Notes under the pieces: model-generated | Database searches by the model: none | The model's input: the letters and a program-made list of their open reading frames with translations, nothing else | Told to the model about the DNA's origin: nothing | Made by a program: the position numbers and the translations under genes | Shown: piece after piece, positions 1-11,264 of the stretch | Layout of the letters: every line of letters begins with the position of its first letter | How positions within the stretch are numbered: position 1 is the first letter of the stretch | NCBI GenBank assembly: GCA_026545225.1 | Contig: CM048850.1 | Span: 2,914,001 to 2,978,000, forward strand | Direction: 5' to 3' | Origin: Cornus controversa | Taxonomy: Eukaryota > Streptophyta > Magnoliopsida > Cornales > Cornaceae | Length of the DNA: 64,000 bases

Positions 1-2925
1 GAGGGTATCTTTGAGATAGGGCATCCTTAAATGTTTCCATCAAAGTGGATGAGCGTTCACGACAACTTGACCAACTTATGGCAAAAGGTCAAGTCCCTTC
101 TTCTCCCCCCATTCCACATGAGATTTGTGTCATTTGCTCTAGTATCGCCCATTCTTCACTGGATTGTCCCATGGTGGGGCAATTTCCAGAGTATTGTCAA
201 GAGCAAGTGAATGTCACCTTTCCAGGCCAGTAACAATCCTTATTCAAACACGTACAATCCGGGGTGGCGAAACCACCCAAATTTCTCTCAAAGAGGTCCG
301 GCCTTAGGTCCTTCTAGTCCTTCACCACAAGGTCAACATTACTTTCCAATCTAGCAACCCTCCAAGTCATCAATCTTCTTATCCCTCATCTAATTTTCAT
401 TCCCACTCTAATTTCTCTCCTTCGCCCAATTACCATCCTCCAAGTCAATTTCCTAATTCATCCCCTCCACCTAGGATTTCGGCATTTGAGGATAAGGTGT
501 TGGCGGTACTTGGTAACCTTGAAGCTAATACACAATTGCTCCACACCCATTCCCAATCTATCTCGAAGTTAGAAACTTAACTCGGTCAACTAGCTAATGC
601 AATGAATCATAGAGAGGAAGGGAAACTTCCAAGTCAACCAGTTGCCAATCCTAAGGGACAATATATGATTGATGACACTACATCTAGTGGTAATCATCAA
701 CATGTCCAAGCCATTACAACCCTTCAGAGTGGGAAAGTGATAGACAATAAGATGGAAGAAAAGCGAGATGATAGAGTTGAATCTACTAGGGGACCTAGTG
801 CGGTTAAGGGTGAGGGGGTGAGTAAGGCGATTCCTTCTATACCTATTCATACTCTCGAGACAACTTATGAGCCCAAAGCTCCGTTTCCTCAACGTCTCAA
901 GGAGGTAGCTCCCTTTGGGAAACAAGGAGAGAAAATCCAAAATATGATGGAGGTCTTAAAGCAAGTAAAGATCAACCTCCCTCTCCTTAATGCAATTAGA
1001 CAAATCTCACCTTATGCAAATTTCTTAAGGACTTGTATACTCAAAAGCGAAAATCTAGAGGTAATGTGCCTAAGAAATTCCTTCTCACCAAGCAAGTGAG
1101 TTCAATTATTCAACATAACACTCCTCCAAAGTTTAAGGATTTCGGTGCTCCTACTATTTCTTGTGTTATTGGTGATTACGAGGTTGATAGGGCACTCCTT
1201 GACTTAGGAACTAGTGTTAATTTGTTACCTTACTCGGTGTACTTGCTACTAGGGTTGGGTGAGCTTAAAACCCACGTCGGTTGTGTTGCAACTCGCAAAT
1301 AGATCAATCAAACAACTACATTTTGGATAATTAGAAGAAGATGATAAATCTTCTAAAGAGGCCCAACGTTGGTTAAATCCCAACAAAAAGGAGGTCGCAA
1401 TGAAAAAGGTGGTAAAATTGCTTGACGAGGGTATCATTTATCCCATCTTCGATAGTAAGTGGGTGAGTCCTACCCAAGTGGTGCCCAAGAAATCAGGTAT
1501 CACGGTAGTTGAGAATTCCGAGGGATAGCATGTTCCACAACAAACCACCACAGGGTGGCGTGCGTGCATTGACTAGAAAGCTGAATTCCACCACTAGGAA
1601 GGATCATTTTCCATTGCCTTTTATTGATTAAATCCTAGAGTGTCTTGAGGGCCAAAGCTATTATTGCTTCTTAGATGGCTATTCCAGTTACAACCAAGTA
1701 GCCGTCGATCCAAATGATCAAGAAAAGACCACCTTTACATGTCCATTTGGTACTATTGCATATAGATGGATGCCTTTTGGGTTGTGTAATGCACCAACAC
1801 CCTTTCAAAGGTGTATAATGTCAATATTATCAGACATGGTAAAGAAATTTTTTGAAGTTTTCATGAATGATTTTCCGTGTTCGGTGATTCTTTTGAAAAT
1901 TGTTTACACCACTTAGCCCTTGTGCTTAAACGTTGTAGAGAAACCAATTTAGTGTTGAGTTGGGAAAAGAGCCACTTTATAGTTCAAGAGGGCATTGTAT
2001 TGGGGCATATTGTGTCCAATAGAGGTATTGAAGTCGATCGAGCCAAGGTTGAGCTCATTTCTAAACTTCCTCCACCAACCTTGGTGAGGGAAATTCATTC
2101 CTTCCTTGGGCATGCGAGCTTCTATCGTCGGTTCATCAAGGACTTTAAGTAAGATTTCTAGACCATTGTGTAACTTGCTTGCCAAAGATATTCATTTTCA
2201 CTTTGATGATGCATGTCTTGAGGCTTTTGAAAAACTTTGATTCCTTCTATCTTCTGCCCTTATCATGCAACCTCTCAATTGGGCTCTACCCTTTGAGATT
2301 ATGTGTGACGCTTCGGACTATGCCATCGGCGCCGTGCTAGGTCAACAAATGGGTAAGCTTCTTTATGTGATCTACTATGCTAGTAAAATTCCTTCTAATG
2401 CTCAATTGAATTATACTACTGCGGAAAAGGAGTTGCTAGAGGTTGTGTTTGCCTTAGATAAGTTCGGCTCATATCTTTTAGGCTCCAAGGTGATTGTATT
2501 TTCCAACCATGCCGCCTTAAGGCATTTGTTGACTAAGAAGGAGACCAAACCCCGTTTAATTCGATGGATATTCTTGCTCCAAGAGTTTGATTATGAAATC
2601 CGGGATAAAAAGGGTTTCGAGAATGTGATCGCCAACCATCTTTCTCGTATTCTCGTTGAGTCTTCATGCAATGCACTTCTGATTTGTGATTCATTTTCGA
2701 TTAAACAACTTTTTGTTGTCACTCATGAGAAAGAATCTTGGTTTGTGGACATTGTCAATTACGTAGCAATAGGAAAAATTCCTTCTCATTGGTCAAAACA
2801 AGAGAAAGACCTCTTTTTTGCTATTTTTGGGAAGACCCCCGAAATTATTGAAGTATTGCTCAGACCAAGAAATCCGTCATTGCGTTCCCGAGCATGGTTC
2901 CTTGATTCAGTCCTCCACTGAAATG
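1..2925 (+). mobile_element. Ty3/Gypsy relic, Athila-like, gag to RNase H
   Basis: Old LTR-retrotransposon fossil, broken many times and cut by the left edge of the window. Parts in order are a Gag zinc-knuckle-like stretch (about 100-230), a Gag/protease linker (about 600-1100), an aspartic protease with the Athila-style words ALLDLG and VNLLPYSVY (about 1130-1260), reverse transcriptase with MPFGLCNAP and LVLSWEKSHF (about 1560-2150), and RNase H with [13 protein letters not shown] and [12 protein letters not shown] (about 2265-2650). The word choice is that of Athila/Tat-type plant Gypsy elements, from family knowledge. No LTR or integrase is seen beside it. Age is old, judged from the number of breaks. 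Confidence 0.85.
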
Positions 2926-4250
2926 TGTGCCCTATAGGACACAATACTCAACAGCATGGTGACTTCCTCAATGCCCTCTATGCCTTCCACACCAACAATT
3001 GGGTTTCGATTCAAATGTTGTGTGAGGGCACATGAATACTGTATATAATGGCTTGATTATTGTTGATGCAAAAATTTGCTCAACATAAAGTTAAACAATT
3101 CATGCAGTAAGAACACTCAAGAAAAATAAATACAAGAATAATTGACACATAAGATTTACATGGTTCGGCACAATTCAGCCTACGTCCATGGATGAGAGGA
3201 GACTTTCTTATATTTCTTTCAAGATAGTACAAAGAGACAAATTCGTATATTTTTTTATCCCCTTTCCTATTGCCCTAAGGCTTATATTTATACACAAAGC
3301 AATCCTTCTTTCCTTTGTATTTGTCTTCCTTTGCGTATAGGACTCTACTTTCCTTTTTCTATTTGATTTCCATAAAACTCTTATTGACTTGGGAGACAAG
3401 TTGTTGAGTCTTTGCCACGTGTGCTGCCACATATGCTTCCCTTTTGCTAACTTGGACCATGTCATATAAAATATTTGACTTTTCTTCTGTACAAGTGTCC
3501 CTTTCTTATTGGTGGGAATTTTTCCCTCCACACTTAGCCCCCAATTCCCTTTAGTTGGACGTAACACCTCAATTGGAGGGAATTTATAAAAATTTGCACT
3601 TTTAATCATTAACAAAGGCAAGACAGCATTAGGTAGCTAGAGGTTCTGAACCATTTATAGTGGATTTGGTGCGAAAGTACAAAGATGGAGTTTAATACTT
3701 CTACGATAAGGAATGCCGAAGCTTTTCAATACGGATTTGAATAGGCTCTGTTTCTGGAGTCCGAATGATATAGATATAGATTGATCGGCTTTACTCGCTT
3801 AACAAAATTGAGGCCTTGGGTGAATACAATGATCAAAAGTTGCCTGAAGCTGAAGGGCTTTCATCAAAGGATGCACTACCACTGTTGGTGATTCTCTAGC
3901 TGAAGTGCCTCCTTCTAATGTTACTGTTTCAGTTCAGCCTTCTTCTGAATCCTCCTCTGCTTAGGCTTATTAGACTTAGTTTATTTTTAAACATGTAATG
4001 AAGTGACCATTTTTGGACTTCTACTTCGGATGTTAGAAGACTTGGCTTGCTAGCTTGACCTCCATGGGAATGCAATGATGTGGCCTTTTGAAGCTAATTT
4101 TTGTACCTGTTCCCTTCTAGGATGTATCAATCTTGTTTGGCTTTAGTGATTTGATGTTAATTGATGTCTTGGTGGCGTTCAACCTTCATCAGCTATTGGT
4201 CATTCAATCGATGATCAATCTTTTGTTGATTTTTGCCACTTTATTATTTT
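2926..4250. other. Unassigned intergenic DNA, LTR-like in part
   Basis: No gene seen. From 3062 a stretch starting TGTTGATGC leads into a motif at about 3146-3180 (tttacatggttcggca) that I recall from plant LTR/UTR-type repeats, then T-rich DNA to about 3640. No second LTR copy, PBS or PPT could be placed, so the assignment is tentative. The 3660-4250 part has no coherent reading frame that I recognise. Confidence 0.3.
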
Positions 4251-4484
4251 TTCTGGCATTCAGCTTTCTTTGGCTTGTTGCGATCAGCCCCCTTTGGCTT
4301 CTTGCGATCAGCCCCATTTAGCTTGTTGACACTTTTTCAACGATCGGCCTAAATGGCTTCCCCTATTTTGATTGGCGTATGGCTTTAGTTGTCTTCTATC
4401 TCTTAGATAACGGTTAGCTCATTGATGCTCTCTTGCAGATTTTTTGGCGTATGGATTAATTTTAGCCATTTGCCACTTTTTGAT

Positions 4485-5135
4485 TTTCTAGCGATCAGCA
4501 GCTTGTGCCTCAGCTTGATTTTGAGCGATCGGCAACTTATGCCTTACCACTTTTTTTTTTGGCAAGCGATTGGCACTTAGGGCCCTAGCTTTCTTGGAGC
4601 GATTGGCACTTAGGGCCTTAGCTTCTTTTTCTTTGTTAGTGAGCGGCACTTTGAAACTTAACTTTTTGTAAGTGATCGGCACTTAAGGCCTTAGCTTTTT
4701 TAGTAAGCGATCAGTACTTAGGGCCTTAGCTCTTTTTGTAAGCGATAGGCACTTAGAGCCTTAACTCTTTTTTTTTCAAGCGATCGGCACTTAGGGCCTT
4801 AGCTTTTTTTGTAAGCGATAGACACTTAAGGCCTTAGCTTGTTTTGTAAGCGATCGGCACTTTGGGCCTTAGCTTTTTTTGTAAGCGATAGGCACTTAAG
4901 GCCTTAGCTTGTTTTGTAAGCGATCGGCACTTTGGGCCTTAGCTTGTTTTTGCAAGCGATCGGCACTTAAGGCCTTAACTTTTTTTTTGTAAGCGATCGA
5001 CACTTAGGGCCTTAGCTTGTTTTGTAAGCGATCGGCACTTTGGACCTTAGCCTTTTTTTTGTAAGCTATCGGCACTTTGGGCCTTAGCCTGTTTTGTAAG
5101 CGATCGGCACTTTGGGCCTTAGCTTTACTTTTGGC
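4485..5135. repeat. Minisatellite, 33-40 bp unit built on GCGATCGGC
   Basis: About 17-18 degenerate head-to-tail units. Each reads roughly aagcgatcggcactt, then agggccttagct, then a T-run of variable length; T-run length explains most of the length variation. Scattered single units continue left to about 4270 and right to about 5990. Short ORFs across it are repeat translations, not genes. Confidence 0.9.
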
Positions 5136-5460
5136 AATTGCCATTTAACACCGCTTTCCTCTTTTTATCTTTATCGATCATCTTTGGGCGATCGGCTCCT
5201 AACACTGCTTTCCTCTTTGATTGATCACTTTATGGGCGATCAACTCTTAACACCGCTTTCCTCTTTTAATCTTTATTGATCATCTTTGGGCGATTGGCTT
5301 CTAACACCGCTTTCCTCTTTGATTGATCACTTTATGGGCGATCAGCTCTTAACACCGCTTTCCTCTTTTAATCTTTATTGATCATCATTGAGCGATCGGC
5401 TCCTAACAACGCTTTCCTCTTTAATTGATCATTTTATGGGCGATCGGTAGTTTGTGCCTT
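5136..5460. repeat. Second minisatellite, about 52 bp unit in two alternating forms
   Basis: About five to six units with the core caccgctttcctctt followed by a gatcac/gatcat and gggcgatcggct word. Two variants alternate (with and without atctttat), giving a higher-order period near 105 bp. It directly abuts the first array and shares the gcgatcggc word, so both probably grew from one seed sequence. Confidence 0.8.
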
Positions 5461-6380
5461 AGCCTAATTTTCGTCTTTTGGGGCCGTTCGGCTCTTAAGG
5501 CCTTAGCTGTTTTTGTTGTTCGACTTTTGGGGCCGCTCAACACTTTGTTAGGCGCTCAAGTTATAAAGCCACTTGCCTATTTAATTCTTCTTGCGTTCAG
5601 CCTTGCTGGCTTTCTGTCACTCAAATTTCAAAAATGAAAACATAGGATGACAAGATAGTGTTATGGTAAAATATGATTTATGCAACAGAAATTATGACAT
5701 GAAGCATATATAAAAAATTAGAAAAGATTTACTTCGACAATCGGTTTTATATTGCCTTCTGAAATTTATGATTTTTCTGGCGATCGGCATTTCTTAGCCT
5801 CTTGCCATTTATAATTTTTTGTCTGTTATGATTTTTCCTATTGGCTAAATTTGCCATCTGCCACTTTTTTAGGTGTTTGGCTATGATGCCAACTTCTTCT
5901 AACTTAGGCGTTCGACTTAAATGTCATCTGCCTCTTTCCCAAGCGATTGACATAACTATGTCACTTGTCACTTGGTCTTGACAATTGGCTTGTAGTGCCT
6001 CTTGCTACTTACACTTTTATGTATATATATATATATATTTGCCTTTCAATTTGGCATCTCGACTACTTAGTCAGATGTGGAGACAAATTCCATACTTTTT
6101 GAATGGGACATTTAAATGAGCATTCACATACATGCAGTAAGATCTTTATAACTTGGTGGACCTAAGCCATCATGAGGATTGCTTAAAGTTATTCTCCAAA
6201 TTTAATGTTATCGAGAAATGTGGCTTTTCTAATGGCTATCCATTTAGTTCATCAGTGTTGATGTCAACACAATTCTGCCATTCTAGCATTGTTTACTGGA
6301 ACAAGAAAAGAAAATTTCAAGAAGAGAAATTCGGCTTACCTCTGTCAAAGTATAAATGCTGATATCGAAACTTTAGTTCA
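5461..6380. other. Decayed repeat tail with (TA)n microsatellite
   Basis: Dispersed copies of the gcgatcggc/ccttagc words fade out to about 5990, followed by a (TA)n run at 6022-6042. The open stretch at 6153-6362 shows no recognisable motif and I do not call it a gene. Confidence 0.5.
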
Positions 6381-7761
6381 GAATTTAATTCCCCTTTCGT
6401 TGTTCAGGTGGCACGAGACCCAATTGTCCAACTTCAAAAGATGAACATCAACCAATTGAGATTGAGGCTGTTGGTATCATGAGAATTCCATCTAATTCAA
6501 AGTGGAGGAAGAGTGCTCCCAGTGGCTAGAAGGAGAGCATATCCTCTTAGCGAACAAGATTGATAAAGATGCAATCAACGGATCACAATATCCGGGTTTA
6601 CACCACCGTCTCGTGCCAAATTTTCATGCCCGATCTATGCTTAACAGATCACTGATGATGAACCTTGGTTGATTCTAAGATCAGAAGCTTCTCTCATCAT
6701 TTGAGTACCAATTGTCTCATCGTCTGAGTCTCCATTGGCTTGGCTAAGATAATTGGTGATTGCTTTGGCGATGAGATATTAAGTGCAGCAAGATAGAGCT
6801 GACATTTCCTCTCGAATTTGTCCGCAATGATGATCAATCGGAATGGCCGCGTTGCACCAGTTTCAGGTGCAGTTTCAATCTCTCTTGGTAGCCCTTGTCG
6901 TGCAATAGGTGTGCTTGATTCTATGATGACAGAGATGATTGATTAATATTTATGAAAGGGAGTTGAGCCTCACATGGCTTCATTGCTCGGTGGATGAAAT
7001 TCGGTCGCCGGACAAGGGTTTTAACCAGGCCCGACTCTTTCCACCATCAGCCAACTCAATTTGATGCTTTGATTGAACCCTATTGAAATCAAATTTTGCT
7101 TGTTCCAATAAAGCCATGCTCTGCTTACTTTTGCTGCTGTTCCTCGAATTCCTCAGCTTTGGCAATGAGAAACTGGGCACCCATTATGCTTAAGCAGTCG
7201 TAGTACGGTAGAATAGAGATTGTCGCCGTTGGCTCTCCAATCTGATAACTTTTTCATTGACACCTTGATAACATTATGTTTGAAATCAGTGGTTCAATAT
7301 TCTGTGACTTCAATTGATAGCCAAATCTTGGCTTCAAATGGTTGATGTTATGATGTTCAACCAACTGAAAAAGTTTTTTTGTTTTTGTTTTTGGCTTGAA
7401 CAGGTTGATCACTGCGTCGCACCCTAGAAGAGTTGGGTGATTTGCTCTCCTTCATTTTTGGTTGATCTCTGTGTCGCTCCCGAGGAACATCGCATTTTTC
7501 TGTTTTTGCCCAAATTCCACTAGCTCTATGGTGCCATTTGATTTCTAACTGGGGATCCATTTCTGACGCCTTATTTGAGAAGCCTCCTGATGGTGGCATC
7601 TCAAAATCACCGTTGATCAATAGACCCGACATTCACAAATGTTGATCAAATCTCCATTTTTGGCAATTATGTTTCCTAGGCTCTTCAGGATCGCTCGAGA
7701 TAGGCACCTGTCATGGCTGACTGTTATTGGCTTGATAACGAGAGGACAACATAGGATGTGC
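6381..7761 (-). other. Unrecognised coding-like relic
   Basis: The minus strand has short open pieces rich in Glu, Gln, Lys and Ser (about 6980-7180 and 7357-7632), one of them coiled-coil-like in composition. The text resembles the internal region of a non-autonomous retroelement more than a host gene, but I recognise no domain. No start, splice signals or end repeats could be tied to it. Confidence 0.25.
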
Positions 7762-8241
7762 AATTCTCAAGGCATCTTCAAGATTGGGAGGTGGAGGAAG
7801 TGATAGGGTTTTTGGAGGTGTTGTATCGCTAGATGGTAGATGGTGCGGGTGAGGATTATAGAGTTTGGGTCCCATCTTCAAAGGAGAGGTTTGACGTTCG
7901 ATCTTTTTATAGGGTCATGTTGGATGACTCGGGATCCCACTTTCGGTGGAAGGCGGTCTGGCGTACGAAAGCTCCTCTCAAAGTGGCCTTTTTTGTTCGG
8001 ACAGCGATGTTAAGCCGGATTCTTACGATTGAGAACTTAATGAGGAGGGGGTATTTGCTTGCTAATCGGTGTATTATGTGCAAAAGGGATAAGGAGTCGG
8101 TGGATCATGTTCTCCTTCATTGCTCGGTGGCTAGAGATTGCTCGGTTTTGGTTCTTGGTCTCTTTGGGATGTAGTGGGCTATGCCCTCTTCTGTTAGGAG
8201 TGCTTTGGAGGGTTGGAGGGGATGCTCGTGGAGCTCTCAAG
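7762..8241 (+). mobile_element. L1-type LINE fragment, zinc-binding RT tail (zf-RVT)
   Basis: C-terminal piece of a plant L1 ORF2 protein. One frame from 7764 shows the zf-RVT pattern: RVWVPSSKERFDVRSFYRVM, then WKAVWRTKAPLKVAFFVRTA, then LMRRGYLLANRCIMCKRDKE with SVDHVLLHC. The zinc ligands are the two Cys of CIMC, the His of DHVLLHC and its Cys. In-frame stops lie at 7830-7832 and 8172-8174, so it is dead. The endonuclease and RT core are absent, as expected of a 5'-truncated copy, and the 3' UTR is lost where the 51-bp repeat begins at 8242. Confidence 0.85.
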
Positions 8242-8292
8242 AGGAACAAAGATACTAACAACGTTGCTCTATCAGCCCAAAAAGATCTTCCT
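8242..8292. repeat. 51-bp direct repeat, copy 1
   Basis: Starts aggaacaaagatacta and ends agatcttcct. It is repeated apparently without change at 8530-8580. The two copies bracket a 237-bp TIR-like insert, which looks like a very long target duplication or a local tandem duplication. Confidence 0.85.
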
Positions 8293-8529
8293 GCTTGTTG
8301 GCTCATATAACCCCCAAATATTTGTCTCCGATGTGCAAATACTCCCCTCCTGCGAGTTTCCGTTCAAAAATGACCACTGACTGTCATGTAAATCCCAATA
8401 TTACCCTTTTCTAAAATGTAGGGGGTTAATTGAACATCAGGGGGTATTAGGGGGTATTTGCACATTCTGTATGTAGCGAGGGGGTTTTTTGCACTTAACC
8501 CTATACACAAATGATGTAATATGTCCAAA
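8293..8529. mobile_element. Small TIR-like element between 51-bp direct repeats
   Basis: Holds two modules. Module A (about 8300-8402, from gctcatataaccccc to ttaccctttt) recurs inverted at 9751-9884. Module B (about 8417-8505, ending gttttttgcacttaac) recurs in direct orientation at about 10037-10113. The g-run and 'ttgcacttaa' style matches the short inverted-repeat elements common in plant intergenic DNA. No coding capacity. Confidence 0.6.
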
Positions 8530-8580
8530 AGGAACAAAGATACTAACAACGTTGCTCTATCAGCCCAAAAAGATCTTCCT
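8530..8580. repeat. 51-bp direct repeat, copy 2
   Basis: Second copy of the 8242-8292 repeat. To its right begins coding-like DNA (about 8580-9240) that does not resemble the LINE to the left of copy 1. Confidence 0.85.
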
Positions 8581-8897
8581 TCGTCGTCTCCAAAACCAAC
8601 TCTATATCCATATACACAGTATACACAATATATATAATTATATATATATGTCTATGTTTGTCACGAGAACAACGAAGAAGACGACTCCTTCAACTCATCG
8701 ATCTCCCACTCTAATCTGCACCGCCTCCAATCCTAACTCAGTCCAATCCCGAATACCACCATGGCCCTCCTGATCAAAACCCACCAAAGATCGATGATTA
8801 ATCATTAATCTCAGCCGATCTTTCTCTAAAACCATAGTCGGCGAACCAACCAGTCACGATGTAGAGCTATATTTGTTTCAAGCTTCGATCTCTTTGC

Positions 8898-9242
8898 TTA
8901 AAATTTGTTCCTCGGTGTTCGTTGTGGTCGTAACGCTAGGACTAGTGCATCTTCATCAATGATTGGGTCTGTCCCCAATTCCTCTTCTTCATCGTCTGGT
9001 TTCTGTTCTTTCTCTTCATGATCATGATCGGCCGGTTCCTCAACTTCCATCTCCACTTCCACCATGCCCAATTCAGTACCCATGTCTTAAGATGGTTCCA
9101 CCACTGTTTCACTCTCTTCCATCTTCCATCTTTCAGTTCGATTAACCTCTCTTTGTAGGCTATTGAACTTCTGTGTGATTTGAAGATCCAACTGTGCAAA
9201 ACCCAAAGATTGTACATTGATCGAAGTGCAAAACCCAAATAT
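8898..9242 (-). pseudogene. Acidic coding-like fragment, possibly captured host exon
   Basis: A minus-strand frame runs from about 9242 to 8898 with one stop, near 9084-9086. It encodes LQREVNRTERWKMEE, then an acidic run (EEPADHDHEEKEQKPDDEEE) and a basic end (LRPQRTPRNKF) before its stop. I do not recognise the parent gene. It lies between inverted copies of module A (8300-8402 and 9751-9884), which is the layout of a transposon carrying captured host sequence. The acidic bias could also be chance translation of a CTT/TTC-rich tract, so confidence is low. Confidence 0.3.
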
Positions 9243-9750
9243 TAAGTCCCTCTCTCTCAGTTCGATTAACTCTCTCTTTTCATTGATGCTTCTTTGGTTG
9301 ATAACTTGATATGTATGCAAAATGTGGTGACATTGAAGCTGCCCACCTAGTATTTGATAAAATGGCAGTGAGATTTGGTTTCTTGGACATCAATGATATC
9401 TGGGTATGCTCACAATGGTTATAGTATAGAGACGTTGGATAAGCTTCTCTCTCTCAATATATATATTGTATCAATTTGATTTTGTTAACTCTCTATTGTT
9501 TGTAAATAGGTTTGGATTGAGACTCTGTTACGTATATATTCTATCAATTCATAATTCTCTCTCTCTCTATATATGTATATATTGTATCAATTTGATGAGT
9601 TCGCATTTCTCTCAAATGGGACTCTGTTATGTTGTTTGTAAATGGAATTTAGAGAGAGAATCAGTTGTGGAAGAGAGAGAGAGAGAGAGACTGAGTGAGA
9701 GAGAACTTCACAGAGAGATTCAACTCTTGAGAGGCATTATCGTCTATAGA
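9243..9750. other. Low-complexity DNA with CT, TA and GA runs
   Basis: Holds (TC)n/(TA)n tracts at about 9453-9475 and 9554-9580, and a (GA)n tract at 9676-9692. No gene or conserved motif seen; the open frame at 9466-9759 is low-complexity. Confidence 0.6.
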
Positions 9751-9945
9751 AAAGGGTAATATTGGGATTTCAAAAAAAAATTAAGACAAACATGACAATC
9801 AACAGTTATTTTTGAACGAAAACTTGCCGAAGAGGGATATTTGCACATTGGAGTCAAATATTTGGGGGTTATATGAGCATAGTAAACTGGAGGGGTGTTT
9901 TTTGCACAATTTTTGTATAGCAAGGGGGTTTTTTGCACTTAATCC
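9751..9945. repeat. Inverted copy of module A plus outer end
   Basis: 9751-9884 is the reverse complement of 8300-8402 with small differences (aaaagggtaatattggg at the inner side, gggggttatatgagc at the outer side). It extends outward through two gttttttgcac words to about 9941. This is the better preserved end of the TIR-like family. Confidence 0.7.
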
Positions 9946-10115
9946 ATATATATTATAACATAAGGGTATTTTTGACATTTTCTAATTCCAATACCGAAAA
10001 ATTGACGATTTTTCCTTATTTGAACAATTTGAAAATTGTAGGGGGCTAATTGAACATCAGGGGCGGTATTTGCACATTCTGTATACAGCGAGGGGGATTT
10101 TGCACTTAACCTATC
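9946..10115. repeat. Further copy of module B
   Basis: About 10037-10113 matches 8417-8505 in the same orientation (tgtagggggctaattgaac through tttgcacttaacc). It abuts the Copia leader relic on its right. Confidence 0.65.
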
Positions 10116-10454
10116 CCAGAAAATTCAGGCAATCCAGGCTGTATAATTCTTGACCAGCCAATGCTGACATCATCGTGAGAACGCTGACGTCAACCCTTTC
10201 TAATGTTCTTCAACTTGATGCAGATGGTTCTAGGCTTCAACACACTGCTCTGATACCAAGTTAAAAGATGTGTACGTGTTTTAGGGTTTGGACAAGAGAA
10301 GAAGAGAGGAAGAAGACAGAAGAAGAAGAAAAATCAGGAACGTAATCTGATGGTAGTAGGTTTTCTACACCACCTCTTCTATATACAAATTGAGATATGA
10401 AAATTACAATTATGCCCCAAAGTAAACAAGTAAAACACCAAACACTCTCTAACT
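10116..10454 (-). mobile_element. Copia relic: leader, PBS and one LTR
   Basis: 5' end of a minus-strand Copia element related to the one at 17165-22395. The LTR is about 10259-10454. The initiator-tRNA-Met PBS reads as gctctgatacca at 10247-10258. The leader runs left from there and keeps TGACATCA (10165-10172) and TGACGTCA (10185-10192), as in the young relative. Coding parts are absent. Older than its relative, because the LTR text is clearly diverged. Confidence 0.75.
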
Positions 10455-11026
10455 CTTTACAGTAACTAATATATGTTCACTCCATCTATGATCTTTGCAC
10501 TCCAAGTAATTTTTCATTTGCACACAATAATTTCTTATAAAGCTTAAAATCAAGTAAACTAACAATTTATAAAAATGCCAGCTAACAGTTTTTCTATCAT
10601 TCCTTGAACATCCTCGCCTATAACTAGAACTACATCATCAATTTTTGTTACATTCTTTAATAATATAAAGTTTCTCTATAGCTCTTCTGATACTGGTTCT
10701 ATTCTGTTCATGAGAAAAACCCAATAGATAAAAAACACAAAAGTTAGATAATTAATAAAAGTTAATCTTCTTTTCACAACAACTATTCATAGACTAATTA
10801 ACTCTGATGATAAGGCCTTCTTTCTTTTCCCAGAAAGGGAATCCATAAGCTGGCAGCACAACTGCTAGCTCATAAGGACATGGAAGTCTGGATAAAAGAC
10901 CCATAATTATTTAATATCTGCATTGCCTTGCCTATGTTTACTTTAAAAACGTTAAAGGTTATAGATATCACAGATTTTACATCAATACTCAACTTTATGT
11001 GCAAGATTTTTCATAGTGGCATGTAT
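10455..11026. other. No gene seen
   Basis: AT-rich DNA, either the distal part of intron 5 of the dehydrogenase-like gene or its broken 3' side. I looked on the minus strand for the next expected exon (a glycine-rich stretch in relatives) and found none. Confidence 0.4.
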
Positions 11027-11264
11027 TGTTCACCACCATCTATTAAGCTCATAAAGAGGGTGTAACTTAATTTTTTATATCCTTTAACATGCCCCCTCAC
11101 ATTTGGCCAGATTTTGGTCCAACACGTGCTAAAATTATAATTATTTGGGTGACAGTGGGGTTTGAATTCAGCACCTTGCCTGCTCTCGTACCATGTTAAT
11201 CACCATATACTCAAAAAGCTTAAACTGTTAAAAAGTGTCACTTAATTATTTATATCCTCTAACA
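11027..11264 (-). mobile_element. TRIM, very short non-autonomous LTR element
   Basis: Two short LTRs flank about 100 bp. The 5' LTR is 11194-11264 (71 bp, tgttaatcacc to tcctctaaca on the plus strand). The 3' LTR is 11027-11089 (63 bp, tgttcacc to tcctttaaca). Next to the 5' LTR lies a PBS-like site at 11182-11193 resembling the initiator-Met type, and next to the 3' LTR a purine tract (plus-strand gccccctcacat, 11091-11102). Flanks tgtat (11022-11026) and tgtaa (11265-11269) are a near-match target duplication. No coding capacity. Confidence 0.7.

Noticed and set aside
4485-5135. CRISPR-like array
   Set aside because: Units are degenerate head-to-tail repeats without unique spacers, and the context is plant nuclear DNA.
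9466-9759. Plus-strand 97-codon open frame
   Set aside because: Built from TA, CT and GA runs; no coding signature.
10570-10700. Possible reverse-transcriptase scrap on the minus strand (KIDDVVLVIGEDVQGM)
   Set aside because: Only a faint resemblance to a Y-D-D box; no flanking RT motif in any frame.
10800-10900. Possible exon 6 of the dehydrogenase-like gene (PYELAVVLPAYGFPFWEKKE)
   Set aside because: The peptide does not match what I recall of the family after exon 5, and no phase-2-compatible acceptor with the expected glycine-rich continuation was seen.
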